The translations under genes and the position numbers were made by a program. DNA of 64,000 nucleotides from CALRQJ02 sp943370285 (GTDB taxonomy: Bacteria > Bacteroidota > Bacteroidia > Chitinophagales > Chitinophagaceae): the NCBI GenBank assembly GCA_943370285.1, contig CALRQJ020000005.1, positions 186,001 through 250,000 of the forward strand, in the 5' to 3' direction. Under the pieces are notes generated by a model, which worked only from the letters and a program-made list of their open reading frames with translations, did no database searches and was not told where the DNA came from. Shown here one piece after another: positions 26,745-35,330 of this stretch (position 1 is its first letter; every line of letters starts with the position of its first letter).

Positions 26745-26839
26745 CTATTGCCGGATTATTTTTTGGAGATTGACAAAATATTAGGCTTTATATCAAGCCA
26801 ACAGCAGTATTGCCGAACACAAACAGTCATCGGTTGTTA

Positions 26840-26847
26840 TACCTTTG
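26840..26847 (+). promoter_or_regulatory. -7 promoter element of ctaA
   Basis: TACCTTTG, a perfect TAnnTTTG, 17 bp before the ATG at 26865. No TTG is found at the usual -33 distance. Confidence 0.4.
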
Positions 26848-26864
26848 TTCCATTTAATTGAAAG

Positions 26865-27929
26865 ATGATGCAGCAAGAACGTTCCGTAAAAATTGTAGCC
26901 AATTGGGTGTTATTAGGCGTAGCCATGTTATTGATACAAGTGGTGATTGGTGGCATTACTCGTTTAACAGGGTCAGGATTATCTATCACCGAGTGGAAAC
27001 CTATTATGGGTGCTTTACCACCAATGACGGAAGCAGCCTGGCAAGCGGCATTTGCCAAGTACCAAACCATTGCACAATACAAATACCTCAACAACCATTT
27101 TACGGTTGAAGATTTTAAGTTCATCTTTTTTTGGGAATGGTTTCATCGCCAATGGGCAAGACTAATTGCCGTAGCATTTGCTATTCCGTTTGTATACTTT
27201 TTAATCAAAGGCTATATTAAGAAGTGGATGGTTAAGCCTTTATTGATTTTGTTTTTGTTAGGTGGATTACAAGGCGCTATTGGTTGGATAATGGTAATGA
27301 GCGGCTTGAACGATGAAAACCTTTACGTTAATCATATTCGTCTGGCCATACATTTTGTTTCAGCAATGGTACTTATTTGCTATGCCTTAGTGTTTAGTCA
27401 AATGTTGCGGACTAAAACAACTGACAGGGTTTTCGATCCGGGATTGAAAAAATTTGGCATTGCAATCATTGCAGTATTAACCATTCAATTGTTTTATGGT
27501 GCATTTATGGCTGGCTTGAAAGCGGCACAAGCTGCATCTACCTGGCCCGATATTAACGGGATGATCATACCTGATTCTATGAGCAGAGATAGCCTTTTTC
27601 AAACCCTGTTTGTCAACCCGGTAAGCATTCATTTTATTCATCGTACACTAGCTTACATCTTATTTATTGTAGTATTGGTTTGGTGGTGGAAACTTCGTTT
27701 ACAAACTACTTCAACCGTTCTCAACAAATGGAAGCATTGGCCACTGATTTTAGTTGGCCTACAAGTGGTATTAGGTATATTTTCTGTACTCACTAGTCCG
27801 AAAATAATTGTTGGGCAATTTGGCATTTTTGAATGGATGGCACAGTTGCATCAAATTGTAGGCATGTTACTATTATTGTCTATTGTTGGTACCGTGTATG
27901 TGTTAAGACAAAATCCAAAGGCAGCATAA
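26865..27929 (+). CDS. ctaA: Heme A synthase (COX15/CtaA)
   Basis: A 354-residue eight-TM protein that oxidises heme O to heme A for the cytochrome c oxidase. Diagnostic sequence includes VVIGGITRLTGSGLSITEWKP near the N-terminus. The heme-binding histidines are in EWFHRQWAR and HFIHRTLAY. In the second half FMAGLKAAQAASTWPDINGMI and QLHQIVGMLLL are conserved. The TRLTGSGLSITEWKP form is that of the COX15 group rather than the short Bacillus CtaA. No ctaB or cox genes are adjacent. The gene is monocistronic or co-transcribed with the patatin-like gene 37 bp downstream. Confidence 0.93.
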   Translation: MMQQERSVKIVANWVLLGVAMLLIQVVIGGITRLTGSGLSITEWKPIMGALPPMTEAAWQAAFAKYQTIAQYKYLNNHFTVEDFKFIFFWEWFHRQWARLIAVAFAIPFVYFLIKGYIKKWMVKPLLILFLLGGLQGAIGWIMVMSGLNDENLYVNHIRLAIHFVSAMVLICYALVFSQMLRTKTTDRVFDPGLKKFGIAIIAVLTIQLFYGAFMAGLKAAQAASTWPDINGMIIPDSMSRDSLFQTLFVNPVSIHFIHRTLAYILFIVVLVWWWKLRLQTTSTVLNKWKHWPLILVGLQVVLGIFSVLTSPKIIVGQFGIFEWMAQLHQIVGMLLLLSIVGTVYVLRQNPKAA

Positions 27930-27966
27930 TATTGCTAATTTTGGTCTATCTTTCCTAAAACGGTTG

Positions 27967-30189
27967 ATGAAACAATACCTGACAGGATTCTACTATTCCC
28001 TGCCGGTACAGTTGCTTTTACTGCACCTGCGCCGCTATCAAGTATTTCTCATTTTTTGGTATATGTTATTTGCTACGGTAAGTGGCGAATTCATGAAAAC
28101 CTTTGGTGCCGGCTCATTGTATTTAGCACCTGAATATTTAGGTGATGTAAATGCCATAAGTACTGCTATTGTTGGTGTGTCTATCTCTATTTTTATTATG
28201 AGTTGGAACATCACCACTTTTATTTTACACAGCCGCCAAATCAAATTTCTTGCTACAACCGCACAGCCATTTTTAAAATATTGTATTAACAACGCCGGGC
28301 TACCATTACTTTTTTTATTTACTTATTTGTTTAATGCGATAGATTATGGTTCGCATCAAGAATTACTAACCCCTTGGGAAATAGCTACGTTAGTCGGCGG
28401 TTTTTTATTGGGCTTTTTACTTTCGGTTTCATTAGCATTTATCTATTTTTTTAGAGCTGATAAAACCATTTACCGTGGACTTTCTACCGTAATGGATGCA
28501 GAACATAAACGCTATGCCAGAAAGAAAAGCAGGAGTAAAATTGTACCCAAAAAAGGAATGATAAGAGTAGATTGGTTTTTCAGTGCCTTATTAAAATTGA
28601 GAAAACCGAGAGATGTACAACATTATAGCAACGATTTTTTAGATACCGTTTTTAAAAGACACCATATAGCAGCTGTTATTTCAATTTTCATCGCTTTTTT
28701 ATTTTTAATTGTACTCGGCTATTTTCTCGATTACAAAATCTTTCAAATTCCTGCGGCAGCAAGCATTACTATTTTCTTTGCAGTTTTTATTGCAGCAGCA
28801 GGTGCTTTTGCCCATTTCTTAAAATCATGGAGTGTGCCTATTGCAATTACCATTTATGTGATAGCGAATCTCTTGTATCAAAACAATATCATCGACCCAA
28901 GAAATAAAGCATACGGACTTGATTATACTTCGAGCAAACCAAGAACAGCCTATACCCGAGAACATATTCTGCAAATGGCATCGCCGGAAAATATAGCGGC
29001 TGATAAAGAACGGCTGATTCAAACACTCAATGCCTGGAAAGCCAAGCAGGGAACTGATAAACCCGTAATGTATCTCATCAATACAAGTGGTGGTGGTACT
29101 CGTAGCGCTACATTTACCATGAATGTATTGCAACGATTGGATAGTGCTTTGGGCGGCAAGTTGATGGATAAAACGTTCCTTATTAGTGGTGCATCCGGAG
29201 GCATGTTAGGTGCTGCTTATTTTAGAGCACTGTACACAAAAAAATTACAAGAGCATACAATAAATCTGCAAGACAAAACTTATATCGATAATATTTCAAA
29301 AGACTTACTTAATCCATTGTTTTCATCTTTTGTTGCCCGTGATTTAATGGCACCGGTACAAAAGTTTTCTTACGGCGGATTTGAATACATCAAAGACCGA
29401 GGTTATGCCTTTGAACAAAAGCTAGATGAAAATACAGGCGGCATATTAAACCATCGACTAAAAGATGTTGCTGTTTACGAACAAGAAGCCAAAATTCCTT
29501 TATTACTCTTTAACTCTGTTATAAGTAGAGATGGTAGAAAATTGGTGATTAGTAGCAGCCCTGTTCGTTGTTTGATGAAAGCACCAACAAATGCAGCAAA
29601 CATAGCACCTGCCGATCCTGATGTGGTAGATTTTCAATCTTTATTTGCCAATCACCAACCGGAGAATCTGAGAATTTTATCTGCGCTACGGATGAATGCC
29701 ACATTCCCGTATGCACTACCAAATGTATGGCTACCTACTGCACCAATTGTGGATGTTATGGATGCAGGGTTAAGAGATAATTTTGGACAAGAAACTGCTT
29801 TACGTTTTACCGAAGTGTTTAAAGCATGGATAAAAGCCAATTGTAGTAATGTAGTGTTGATACAAATTAGAGACAGAAAATTAGGCGATTGGGATAGACC
29901 TTATGAGTCTAAGAATTTAATTAGTCTTGTGACAAAGCCCTTTTTATTGTTGCAGAACAATTGGTACAAATTGCAAGACTATTATCAAAATGATCAATTG
30001 AGTTATGCCGAAGATGCTTATGGCGATAATTTGCATCGTATTTGCTTTCAATATGTACCGGCAAGAAAAGATGCAACCGCTTCATTAAGTTTTCATCTCA
30101 CTACAGCTGAAAAAAAAGATATAGCGGCTGCGTTGTACAATGATACTAATCAACGCATGTTACAAACATTATTGCAGCTGAGTAAATAG
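27967..30189 (+). CDS. Patatin-like phospholipase with N-terminal membrane domain
   Basis: A 740-residue protein. The N-terminal 300 or so residues contain several membrane helices (about 24-40, 65-80, 105-120, 130-160, 230-300). The C-terminal patatin domain has the oxyanion stretch INTSGGGTRS, the nucleophile motif GASGG with Ser410, and the Asp of the catalytic dyad in VMDAGLRDNFG (Asp599). It would hydrolyse acyl-ester bonds of phospholipids or lipoproteins at the inner membrane, with the patatin domain probably cytosolic. ATG at 27967 is chosen over the TTG one codon upstream. It lies 37 bp after ctaA. Its physiological substrate is unknown. Confidence 0.82.
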   Translation: MKQYLTGFYYSLPVQLLLLHLRRYQVFLIFWYMLFATVSGEFMKTFGAGSLYLAPEYLGDVNAISTAIVGVSISIFIMSWNITTFILHSRQIKFLATTAQPFLKYCINNAGLPLLFLFTYLFNAIDYGSHQELLTPWEIATLVGGFLLGFLLSVSLAFIYFFRADKTIYRGLSTVMDAEHKRYARKKSRSKIVPKKGMIRVDWFFSALLKLRKPRDVQHYSNDFLDTVFKRHHIAAVISIFIAFLFLIVLGYFLDYKIFQIPAAASITIFFAVFIAAAGAFAHFLKSWSVPIAITIYVIANLLYQNNIIDPRNKAYGLDYTSSKPRTAYTREHILQMASPENIAADKERLIQTLNAWKAKQGTDKPVMYLINTSGGGTRSATFTMNVLQRLDSALGGKLMDKTFLISGASGGMLGAAYFRALYTKKLQEHTINLQDKTYIDNISKDLLNPLFSSFVARDLMAPVQKFSYGGFEYIKDRGYAFEQKLDENTGGILNHRLKDVAVYEQEAKIPLLLFNSVISRDGRKLVISSSPVRCLMKAPTNAANIAPADPDVVDFQSLFANHQPENLRILSALRMNATFPYALPNVWLPTAPIVDVMDAGLRDNFGQETALRFTEVFKAWIKANCSNVVLIQIRDRKLGDWDRPYESKNLISLVTKPFLLLQNNWYKLQDYYQNDQLSYAEDAYGDNLHRICFQYVPARKDATASLSFHLTTAEKKDIAAALYNDTNQRMLQTLLQLSK

Positions 30190-30250
30190 TGTAATTAGGA
30201 GTTGAGAAAACAAAACTCAATTCATATTATACCCACCACTAGTAATTAAG

Positions 30251-30294
30251 AGTTTATGAATGACAACCTTTGATTCAGTTATCATTCATAAACT
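30251..30294. repeat. 13-bp perfect inverted repeat between convergent genes
   Basis: AGTTTATGAATGA (30251-30263) and its exact complement (30282-30294), 18-nt loop. It is AT-rich and lacks a long T-tract. It could be a weak bidirectional terminator for the patatin gene (ends 30189) and the small secreted protein gene (ends 30315). Confidence 0.5.
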
Positions 30295-30314
30295 ATTTGT
30301 ATTGCTTTCAATCA

Positions 30315-30725
30315 TTATTGTTTAAATACAACAATGTTTTCTGTAGTAGCAACTTCACTACTAATTCTATACACTGTGGTAGAATTAGTTTTGAGATTGG
30401 TTACTTCAAATGTTGTACCTACAATCAAATCAACATTATCGGTATCTAATTGGTAAGAACGAGCAATTTTACTGCCTTTAACTTTCTCAAAAAACAACAC
30501 ATCACCACCTGCTTCTTTCACAGTAATGCTGTACTCGACTGTGTCTTCGTTATTGATAGCTAATCTAAACACCGGTGTGTTATTGATTTTACCAACGAAT
30601 TCTACCTGACTTAATAATGCCTCTTTTTTACCACTTTTTGGTGCTGCCATTGCATTTAATGACATAGCTAATACTACACCAAAAATGGCGATTGTTCTCT
30701 TGATATTACGTGTAACTGTTAACAT
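30315..30725 (-). CDS. Small secreted protein of unknown function
   Basis: A 136-residue protein with a Sec signal peptide (basic MLTVTRNIKR, hydrophobic core, cleavage after ALNAMAA near residue 28). The mature domain is beta-rich (VEFVGKINNTPVFRLAINNEDTVEYSITVKEAGGDVLF) and looks like a small periplasmic beta-sandwich seen in Chitinophagaceae. It has no cysteine pair or catalytic motif. It is monocistronic. It has a long leader of about 145 nt with two hairpins, preceded by a near-perfect promoter, and is therefore probably regulated. Confidence 0.65.
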   Translation of the reverse strand: MLTVTRNIKRTIAIFGVVLAMSLNAMAAPKSGKKEALLSQVEFVGKINNTPVFRLAINNEDTVEYSITVKEAGGDVLFFEKVKGSKIARSYQLDTDNVDLIVGTTFEVTNLKTNSTTVYRISSEVATTENIVVFKQ

Positions 30726-30809
30726 AAAATATAATTTTACGAGTTAAAAAATCTAGTTTAAAAAGTTTGATGGCAGACAAACGGTGCAGGCAAATAATCG
30801 AAAAAATAG

Positions 30810-30836
30810 ATAGGAAACGGATATCGTATTTCCTAT
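30810..30836 (-). promoter_or_regulatory. Leader hairpin 2 (8-bp arms)
   Basis: ATAGGAAA (30810-30817) and TTTCCTAT (30829-30836) pair with an 11-nt loop. It is in the same predicted leader as hairpin 1. Confidence 0.4.
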
Positions 30837-30843
30837 ATGTTTA

Positions 30844-30868
30844 AACAGGCTGTAAGTTGTTGCCTGTT
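30844..30868 (-). promoter_or_regulatory. Leader hairpin 1 (7-bp arms)
   Basis: AACAGGC (30844-30850) and GCCTGTT (30862-30868) pair with an 11-nt loop. It lies near the start of the predicted leader of the small secreted protein gene. Confidence 0.4.
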
Positions 30869-30881
30869 GCTATTAATGATG

Positions 30882-30913
30882 CAAACATAGTATAGGTAAC
30901 CACCTCAGTACAA
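30882..30913 (-). promoter_or_regulatory. Promoter of the small secreted protein gene
   Basis: On the minus strand, TTG (30911-30913), 21 nt, TATGTTTG (30882-30889), a perfect TAnnTTTG. It predicts a leader of roughly 145 nt. Confidence 0.55.
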
Positions 30914-30960
30914 CCAAATTTTACAGTTTTGTAGCATGACTAAAGGGTTAATGAAATATT

Positions 30961-30985
30961 AAAACCCTTTACAGTAAAGGGTTTT
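30961..30985 (-). terminator. Strong intergenic terminator
   Basis: Perfect 10-bp stem AAAACCCTTT/AAAGGGTTTT with a 5-nt loop. It is symmetrical, so it would work in both directions, but the only convincing promoter feeding it is on the minus strand. Confidence 0.8.
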
Positions 30986-31070
30986 GGCGAAATGGTTTAA
31001 TGATGCCCAAAGTAGATAATCAAGTCCTATTGAGCTAGTTATGCGTTGTAATTGGTATTAATTTTACAGC
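30961..31070 (-). ncRNA. Candidate small RNA with its own promoter and terminator
   Basis: Minus-strand transcript of about 105-110 nt predicted from a promoter pair (TTG at 31104-31106, 20 nt, TATCCTTG at 31076-31083) to a perfect 10-bp hairpin terminator (30961-30985). It is insulated from the upstream gene by that gene's own terminator (31137-31163), and the downstream gene has a separate promoter. There is no credible small open frame inside. It matches no RNA family I know. Confidence 0.42.
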
Positions 31071-31075
31071 TTAAA

Positions 31076-31106
31076 CAAGGATATAATTGGGAAGATTTTT
31101 TTACAA
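31076..31106 (-). promoter_or_regulatory. Promoter of the candidate small RNA
   Basis: On the minus strand, TTG (31104-31106), 20-nt spacer, TATCCTTG (31076-31083), one mismatch from TAnnTTTG. Confidence 0.45.
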
Positions 31107-31136
31107 CGCTTATATCGGCACTTGACAATCAACAAA

Positions 31137-31163
31137 AAACCCCACTGAAATTCAGCAGGGTTT
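31137..31163 (-). terminator. Terminator of the DUF6089 gene
   Basis: Imperfect hairpin (AAACCC/GGGTTT plus CTG/CAG with a 2x2 internal loop). The A-run before it on the plus strand gives a T-tract on the minus strand, 24 bp after the stop codon. Confidence 0.7.
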
Positions 31164-31186
31164 AATTATGTTGTACTTATTTTTTT

Positions 31187-32023
31187 TTATTTAGGGCAAC
31201 GATAAGAGCTGATGTTAAAAGACAAACCAATTTGTGCAATTACATAAGCATCTTTTTGCAGGCTGTTACCTCTTTGGCGACCTTTAATACCAATTGGTGT
31301 TCCGGTTTCGTAACTTCTATCTTGTAACAAATATGCCACAGATGGTTGACCGTTGGGCAATGCAGCAAATGCATCGGGGGCATAAGTACCACTTACATCA
31401 TCTAAGTAATCGGTATTGGTAAAACGATAACCTACTTCGGCAAAAATATTGGTCTTTTCAGTCATGTTATATTTAAAACCAATTGCTAAGGGAAAACAAA
31501 CTGCCATAGAACCATAAGGTTTGCTTTCGGGATACAAAGCACTGCCTTGGCCTTCGGTGCCTAACGGACGAAGAAAATGTTTTTCGTTATTAAGGTATGC
31601 ATAAGGATCAAATGAAAACAACCCTATTCCCAAAGAAACATAAGGTGTATAGTTATATCCTTCGACACCGGGATAGAATTTGAAGAAGTTAAAATCGCCG
31701 GTTAAAGACAGTTCCCAAACGGCAGAGTTAAAACTGAGGTTACGACGCTGTTGAACTTCGTTTTTACTGTAAATATCAGAGTATCCTAGCTGTGCATAAT
31801 TAGCACCAACTTTAAGTCCAACATAATTATTGAACTGCTTACGAAAGAAAATTCCGGCAGCTAATTTTGGACGATTAATGGCAGCACGGGTATTCAGATC
31901 ACCAAAATAGTGACCGGCACCAACAGCAAAGCCAAACTCCCCTTCTTGCACATAACTGTCTAGCACTTGGGCCTGACTGTTTAATGCAATAATTGTTGTA
32001 AAAAGGAATACTATCTTTTTCAT
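31187..32023 (-). CDS. DUF6089-type outer membrane beta-barrel protein
   Basis: A 278-residue protein with a signal peptide (MKKIVFLFTTIIALNSQAQ) and an eight- to ten-strand barrel pattern of alternating hydrophobic residues and aromatic girdles. It begins EGEFGFAVGAGHYFGDLNT, the start typical of the DUF6089 family in Bacteroidota. It contains FAEVGYRFTNTDYLDDVSG and ends with an aromatic-rich strand followed by SSYRCPK. The role is unknown; it is presumed to be a structural or assembly-linked outer membrane protein. In this window it closes the minus-strand run containing NAD kinase and a BamA-like protein, an arrangement found in many Bacteroidota. Confidence 0.75.
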   Translation of the reverse strand: MKKIVFLFTTIIALNSQAQVLDSYVQEGEFGFAVGAGHYFGDLNTRAAINRPKLAAGIFFRKQFNNYVGLKVGANYAQLGYSDIYSKNEVQQRRNLSFNSAVWELSLTGDFNFFKFYPGVEGYNYTPYVSLGIGLFSFDPYAYLNNEKHFLRPLGTEGQGSALYPESKPYGSMAVCFPLAIGFKYNMTEKTNIFAEVGYRFTNTDYLDDVSGTYAPDAFAALPNGQPSVAYLLQDRSYETGTPIGIKGRQRGNSLQKDAYVIAQIGLSFNISSYRCPK

Positions 32024-32156
32024 GATGTGTGCAAAATACGGATTGTTGATTTAATGCTATATCAAAAATGATGTTTTTAACAGTTTAGAGGCCGATTTTA
32101 AAAGTTCAATTGACAATATCTTTTGCTGTAACGCTGCTCCAAACCCTTACCAACAG

Positions 32157-33020
32157 TTAGTTTCGCTTATCCAACCCCCAAGTCAATTTTTCTCTAAGGG
32201 TAGTTAAAAAACTGTTTTCGTTTAATCTAATTAGACTTGCTGTAAACCTTTCTTTTTTAACCGCCAACTGTATGTTATTACTCACCAATTCTCTACGAGC
32301 ATCGAGTACACAAATAAACTGATCGGCCCTGCCTTCAATTTCAAATGAAATCACATTACTATCAGGTATGACGATGGGTCTTACATTTAAGTTGTGTGGT
32401 GCAACAGGTGTAATGACAAAACTAGCCGATTCCGGAAAAACAATAGGACCATTACAACTTAAGCTGTACCCTGTAGAACCTGTTGGCGTTGATACAATCA
32501 ATCCATCGGCCCAATAGGTATTTAGGAACTCTCCGTTGAGGTAAGTGTGAATCTTAATCATGGGAGAGGTTTCTCTTTTGTGAATGGCAAATTCATTCAA
32601 TGCAAAAGGAGCCTCGCCAAATAATGGAACACTGGCATCAAGATGAATTAAGGTACGTTTATCAATGACATAAGTGCCGTTGATTAATGCATCTACAGCA
32701 CTCGTCATTTCTTCTTTACTGATACTTGCCAAGAAACCCAATCGGCCAAAATTAATACCAAGTATAGGGATGTTTTTATCGCTGATGAGGGTTACTGCAT
32801 CTAGCATAGTACCATCTCCACCAAGCGTAATCAAACAATCAATATCATCGCCTAAATCTGCCGAAAACTCAAAGGTTTTTACCATTAACATTTGATGCTG
32901 TTCGGCAATGGGGCGATATAATAATACGACTACTTGATGTCGCAATAATTCTTCAATTAATGAGTGAAGGTGGCTGTCTTGCCCGGGATCTAACCCACGA
33001 CTATATATTGCAACTTTCAT
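32157..33020 (-). CDS. nadK: NAD kinase
   Basis: A 287-residue cytoplasmic ATP-NAD kinase that makes NADP. The catalytic GGDGT motif is in LITLGGDGTMLDAV (about 65-78). It is followed by NFGRLGFLA, the NE dyad in ALNEFAIHKRETSPM and the glycine-rich WADGLIVSTPTGSTGYSLS. Its length is normal for bacterial NadK. It lies 47 bp downstream of the BamA-like gene and upstream of the DUF6089 gene, on the same strand, probably in one transcript with them. Confidence 0.96.
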   Translation of the reverse strand: MKVAIYSRGLDPGQDSHLHSLIEELLRHQVVVLLYRPIAEQHQMLMVKTFEFSADLGDDIDCLITLGGDGTMLDAVTLISDKNIPILGINFGRLGFLASISKEEMTSAVDALINGTYVIDKRTLIHLDASVPLFGEAPFALNEFAIHKRETSPMIKIHTYLNGEFLNTYWADGLIVSTPTGSTGYSLSCNGPIVFPESASFVITPVAPHNLNVRPIVIPDSNVISFEIEGRADQFICVLDARRELVSNNIQLAVKKERFTASLIRLNENSFLTTLREKLTWGLDKRN

Positions 33021-33067
33021 GTTTTACTTTTTGGGTAATGGCGGTCAGTAACGATTTAAGGCATGGC

Positions 33068-34510
33068 CTAGAAATCGCTTTTGGTATGAAAAAACAACCC
33101 TTCGCCGCCAATTTGATTAAAACTGTACTCAAAACGGAGTACAATGTCGTAAAAAGTAATGATATCTATACCAGCACCCCATGTTTTTAGCCACTTATTG
33201 TTAAGTGGAGATGGCGTATGGGTTTTGTCGTAAGCATACCCTGCATCACCATACATTTTGGCATAAATGCGAAAAGGTATTTTATCGTGTCGCTTACTCT
33301 TTAAATAAGTTTTTAATTTGAAGTTAAGCATCTCCTGTCTAATTGTAGCTCTGCCAACGAATCCTGCAACACCATCTACTACATAATACTCTAACCCTCT
33401 CATATACAAATCGCCGTAACCAAACATACGTTTGTTATAAAACGGCTGATCAAAAGGCAAAGAAACCACACCGGCAGCCTGTAGATACAAATTGGTTTTT
33501 TTAGTTATTGGTTTACTGTAACTGGCTTTTCCACGCAGTTGCCAAATATCAATATCACTGCCAATACCAATTCGTTTTAGCAACGAAATATCTGCCGTTA
33601 GGCCTTTCAATGGATATGGAATATAATCTACACCAAAATAAAGCATGGAATAAGAGATATCGAAAAACCTAGCTTTTGTTTCTCCATTGCTGAAGAATAA
33701 AGGATTGAGTTTGGCGATGGTGTCGGCAATTAACTCATCATTGTATGTAACTTTAAAATAGTGCCGAGTTTTTATTTTGGGTCGATAGGAGTAAGTGGCT
33801 TCTGCCCTAATATTGGTACGAACAAAATCATCTTGCTTAAAAAAAGCTTGTTTGTTTTCAGTGTCTGTTCCGTAAGTAATTTCTCGGTTACGAGAATAGG
33901 CAAAGAAGGTGTTGAAGCCGTGTTTCAATGCTTTATCAGCAAAGGGATGTTCGTAACGAAAAGATACTTGTTGGGTATAGCCGCTTACCAACCATATATT
34001 TAAATTATCGTTTCGGCCACTCACATTGTTTTGAATAAATTTGAGGCCATAATTTACCCTATCAAAACTTTTCTTCTGCTCTACCCACCATTGGTTAAAA
34101 TTGCGATCGATGAGTTTAAAATACGGCAAAGGAAAAAAGTACCAACGTTCTTTTACGAGTATATTAATGAAGACCAATTCATTTTGTTGTTTGGCAACGG
34201 TAACATCAACATCAACAAATAAAGCAGTATTCATCAATTGCTGACGACAAAGTTCGAGTTGATCATTCAAATCTGAAAGCAATAAAAATTGTCCGGTTTT
34301 AAACGGAATTTCTCTTTGGATGATGTAGGGTTTGGTTTTTTTATTACCAACTATTACAATATCGGCAATGGTAATTAATGCAGGGGTATTGTTAGCTGTA
34401 CTAATAACAACACTATCATTTATGGGAGCTGCCGGCTGGGTATAACAAGGTGTACTGTACAAAATACAGCAAGCCAAACAAGGTAGTATTACAATTAGCC
34501 ATTTTCCCAT
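33068..34510 (-). CDS. BamA/TamA-type outer membrane protein with one POTRA domain
   Basis: A 480-residue exported protein. After a signal peptide a single POTRA domain is visible (about 48-125: ITIADIVIVGNKKTKPYIIQREIPF to FINILVKERWYFF). A C-terminal beta-barrel of the Omp85 superfamily follows, with many aromatic-rich strands and a closing RFEYSFNQIGGEGLFFH. It is much shorter than BamA (five POTRA domains) and probably a dedicated Omp85 homologue for secretion or insertion of particular proteins or lipids. The ATG at 34510 is preferred to a TTG five codons upstream. It is followed by nadK after 57 bp of non-coding sequence including the stop. Confidence 0.8.
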   Translation of the reverse strand: MGKWLIVILPCLACCILYSTPCYTQPAAPINDSVVISTANNTPALITIADIVIVGNKKTKPYIIQREIPFKTGQFLLLSDLNDQLELCRQQLMNTALFVDVDVTVAKQQNELVFINILVKERWYFFPLPYFKLIDRNFNQWWVEQKKSFDRVNYGLKFIQNNVSGRNDNLNIWLVSGYTQQVSFRYEHPFADKALKHGFNTFFAYSRNREITYGTDTENKQAFFKQDDFVRTNIRAEATYSYRPKIKTRHYFKVTYNDELIADTIAKLNPLFFSNGETKARFFDISYSMLYFGVDYIPYPLKGLTADISLLKRIGIGSDIDIWQLRGKASYSKPITKKTNLYLQAAGVVSLPFDQPFYNKRMFGYGDLYMRGLEYYVVDGVAGFVGRATIRQEMLNFKLKTYLKSKRHDKIPFRIYAKMYGDAGYAYDKTHTPSPLNNKWLKTWGAGIDIITFYDIVLRFEYSFNQIGGEGLFFHTKSDF

Positions 34511-34639
34511 CCTGCCTCTAAACAATGAAGTGTGTAAAAATATAGGTTTAAAAAATGGTTTACGCAGGCTTTTTCAAAATTTAACCTTACCAATTTGTCC
34601 TTTTTGCTCTAAATAACGGATTAGCAGGGGGAAAAGTAT

Positions 34640-35299
34640 CTACATTTTTAAATACGCCATTAAGTGGTCGTAGTTTTCTTTTAATTCATTCTCATAGGTT
34701 TCATCGCCAAAATAGTAGCGTATTTGATAATCATACCGTTGAAAAGTTGCAACGATATCAGATATCTCAAACTTATTCAACTTAATGGTAATGATGAGAA
34801 TACCGGTCTCTGCTTCTATCAAAGTGTTCAACTGTGTGATATAAGCATCATTAGTTTCTACTAATCTACTGATTTCGCCAAAAGAGTAATTATGCTTGTC
34901 CATTTCTAACACAATCAATCCACCTGGTTCTTCAGTACCAAGAAAACGGGCTGCTTTTGCAACCAACTCTTCCATGCTAAAACAGCCCAATAATTCTCCT
35001 TCCAAATTTAAAATGGGCACCAACGATAAGCGGTGATCAGCAGCAATTTTCAATGCTTGTGTGAAATGACCGGTTTCTTTAACCGATGCTTTAATAAACT
35101 GGTATTGTAGCGATAAAATTGGTGTTCCGCCATCTACATCCGATAAATCATCTTTTGCAATGAGCCCAACATAACGATCATCTGCCACTACAGGCAAGTG
35201 TTGTATGTCGTAGTCTTCCATCAACCCCAATACCATGTCTGCCTTATCGGTAAGGGTAACAGCAGGAAAAGTAGATTCGATTAATTGGGCAGACAACAT
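34640..35299 (-). CDS. CBS-domain pair protein
   Basis: A 219-residue cytoplasmic protein. Residues 1-125 contain two tandem CBS motifs (DYDIQHLPVVADDRYVGLIAKDDL and HRLSLVPILNLEGELLGCFSMEEL) that bind adenosyl nucleotides. The C-terminal half (about 135-219) resembles an ACT-like regulatory domain (LIVLEMDKHNYSFGEISRLVETND). It is therefore likely a nucleotide- or amino-acid-sensing regulator with no catalytic part of its own. It is in the minus-strand run between the alpha/beta hydrolase gene and the BamA-like gene. CBS protein, NAD kinase, DUF6089 and BamA-like genes are commonly neighbours in Bacteroidota. Confidence 0.82.
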   Translation of the reverse strand: MLSAQLIESTFPAVTLTDKADMVLGLMEDYDIQHLPVVADDRYVGLIAKDDLSDVDGGTPILSLQYQFIKASVKETGHFTQALKIAADHRLSLVPILNLEGELLGCFSMEELVAKAARFLGTEEPGGLIVLEMDKHNYSFGEISRLVETNDAYITQLNTLIEAETGILIITIKLNKFEISDIVATFQRYDYQIRYYFGDETYENELKENYDHLMAYLKM

Positions 35300-35330
35300 G
35301 AAAGCAAGGTTTTAACTATGACAACAAAAC

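Larger units (their letters stand above)
30726..31186. other. Intergenic region with structured leader and candidate small RNA
   Basis: 461 bp between two minus-strand genes. From right to left it holds the terminator of the DUF6089 gene (31137-31163), a promoter (31076-31106), a candidate small RNA, a strong terminator (30961-30985), a second promoter (30882-30913) and two leader hairpins. No open reading frame of credible coding character is present. Confidence 0.55.
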
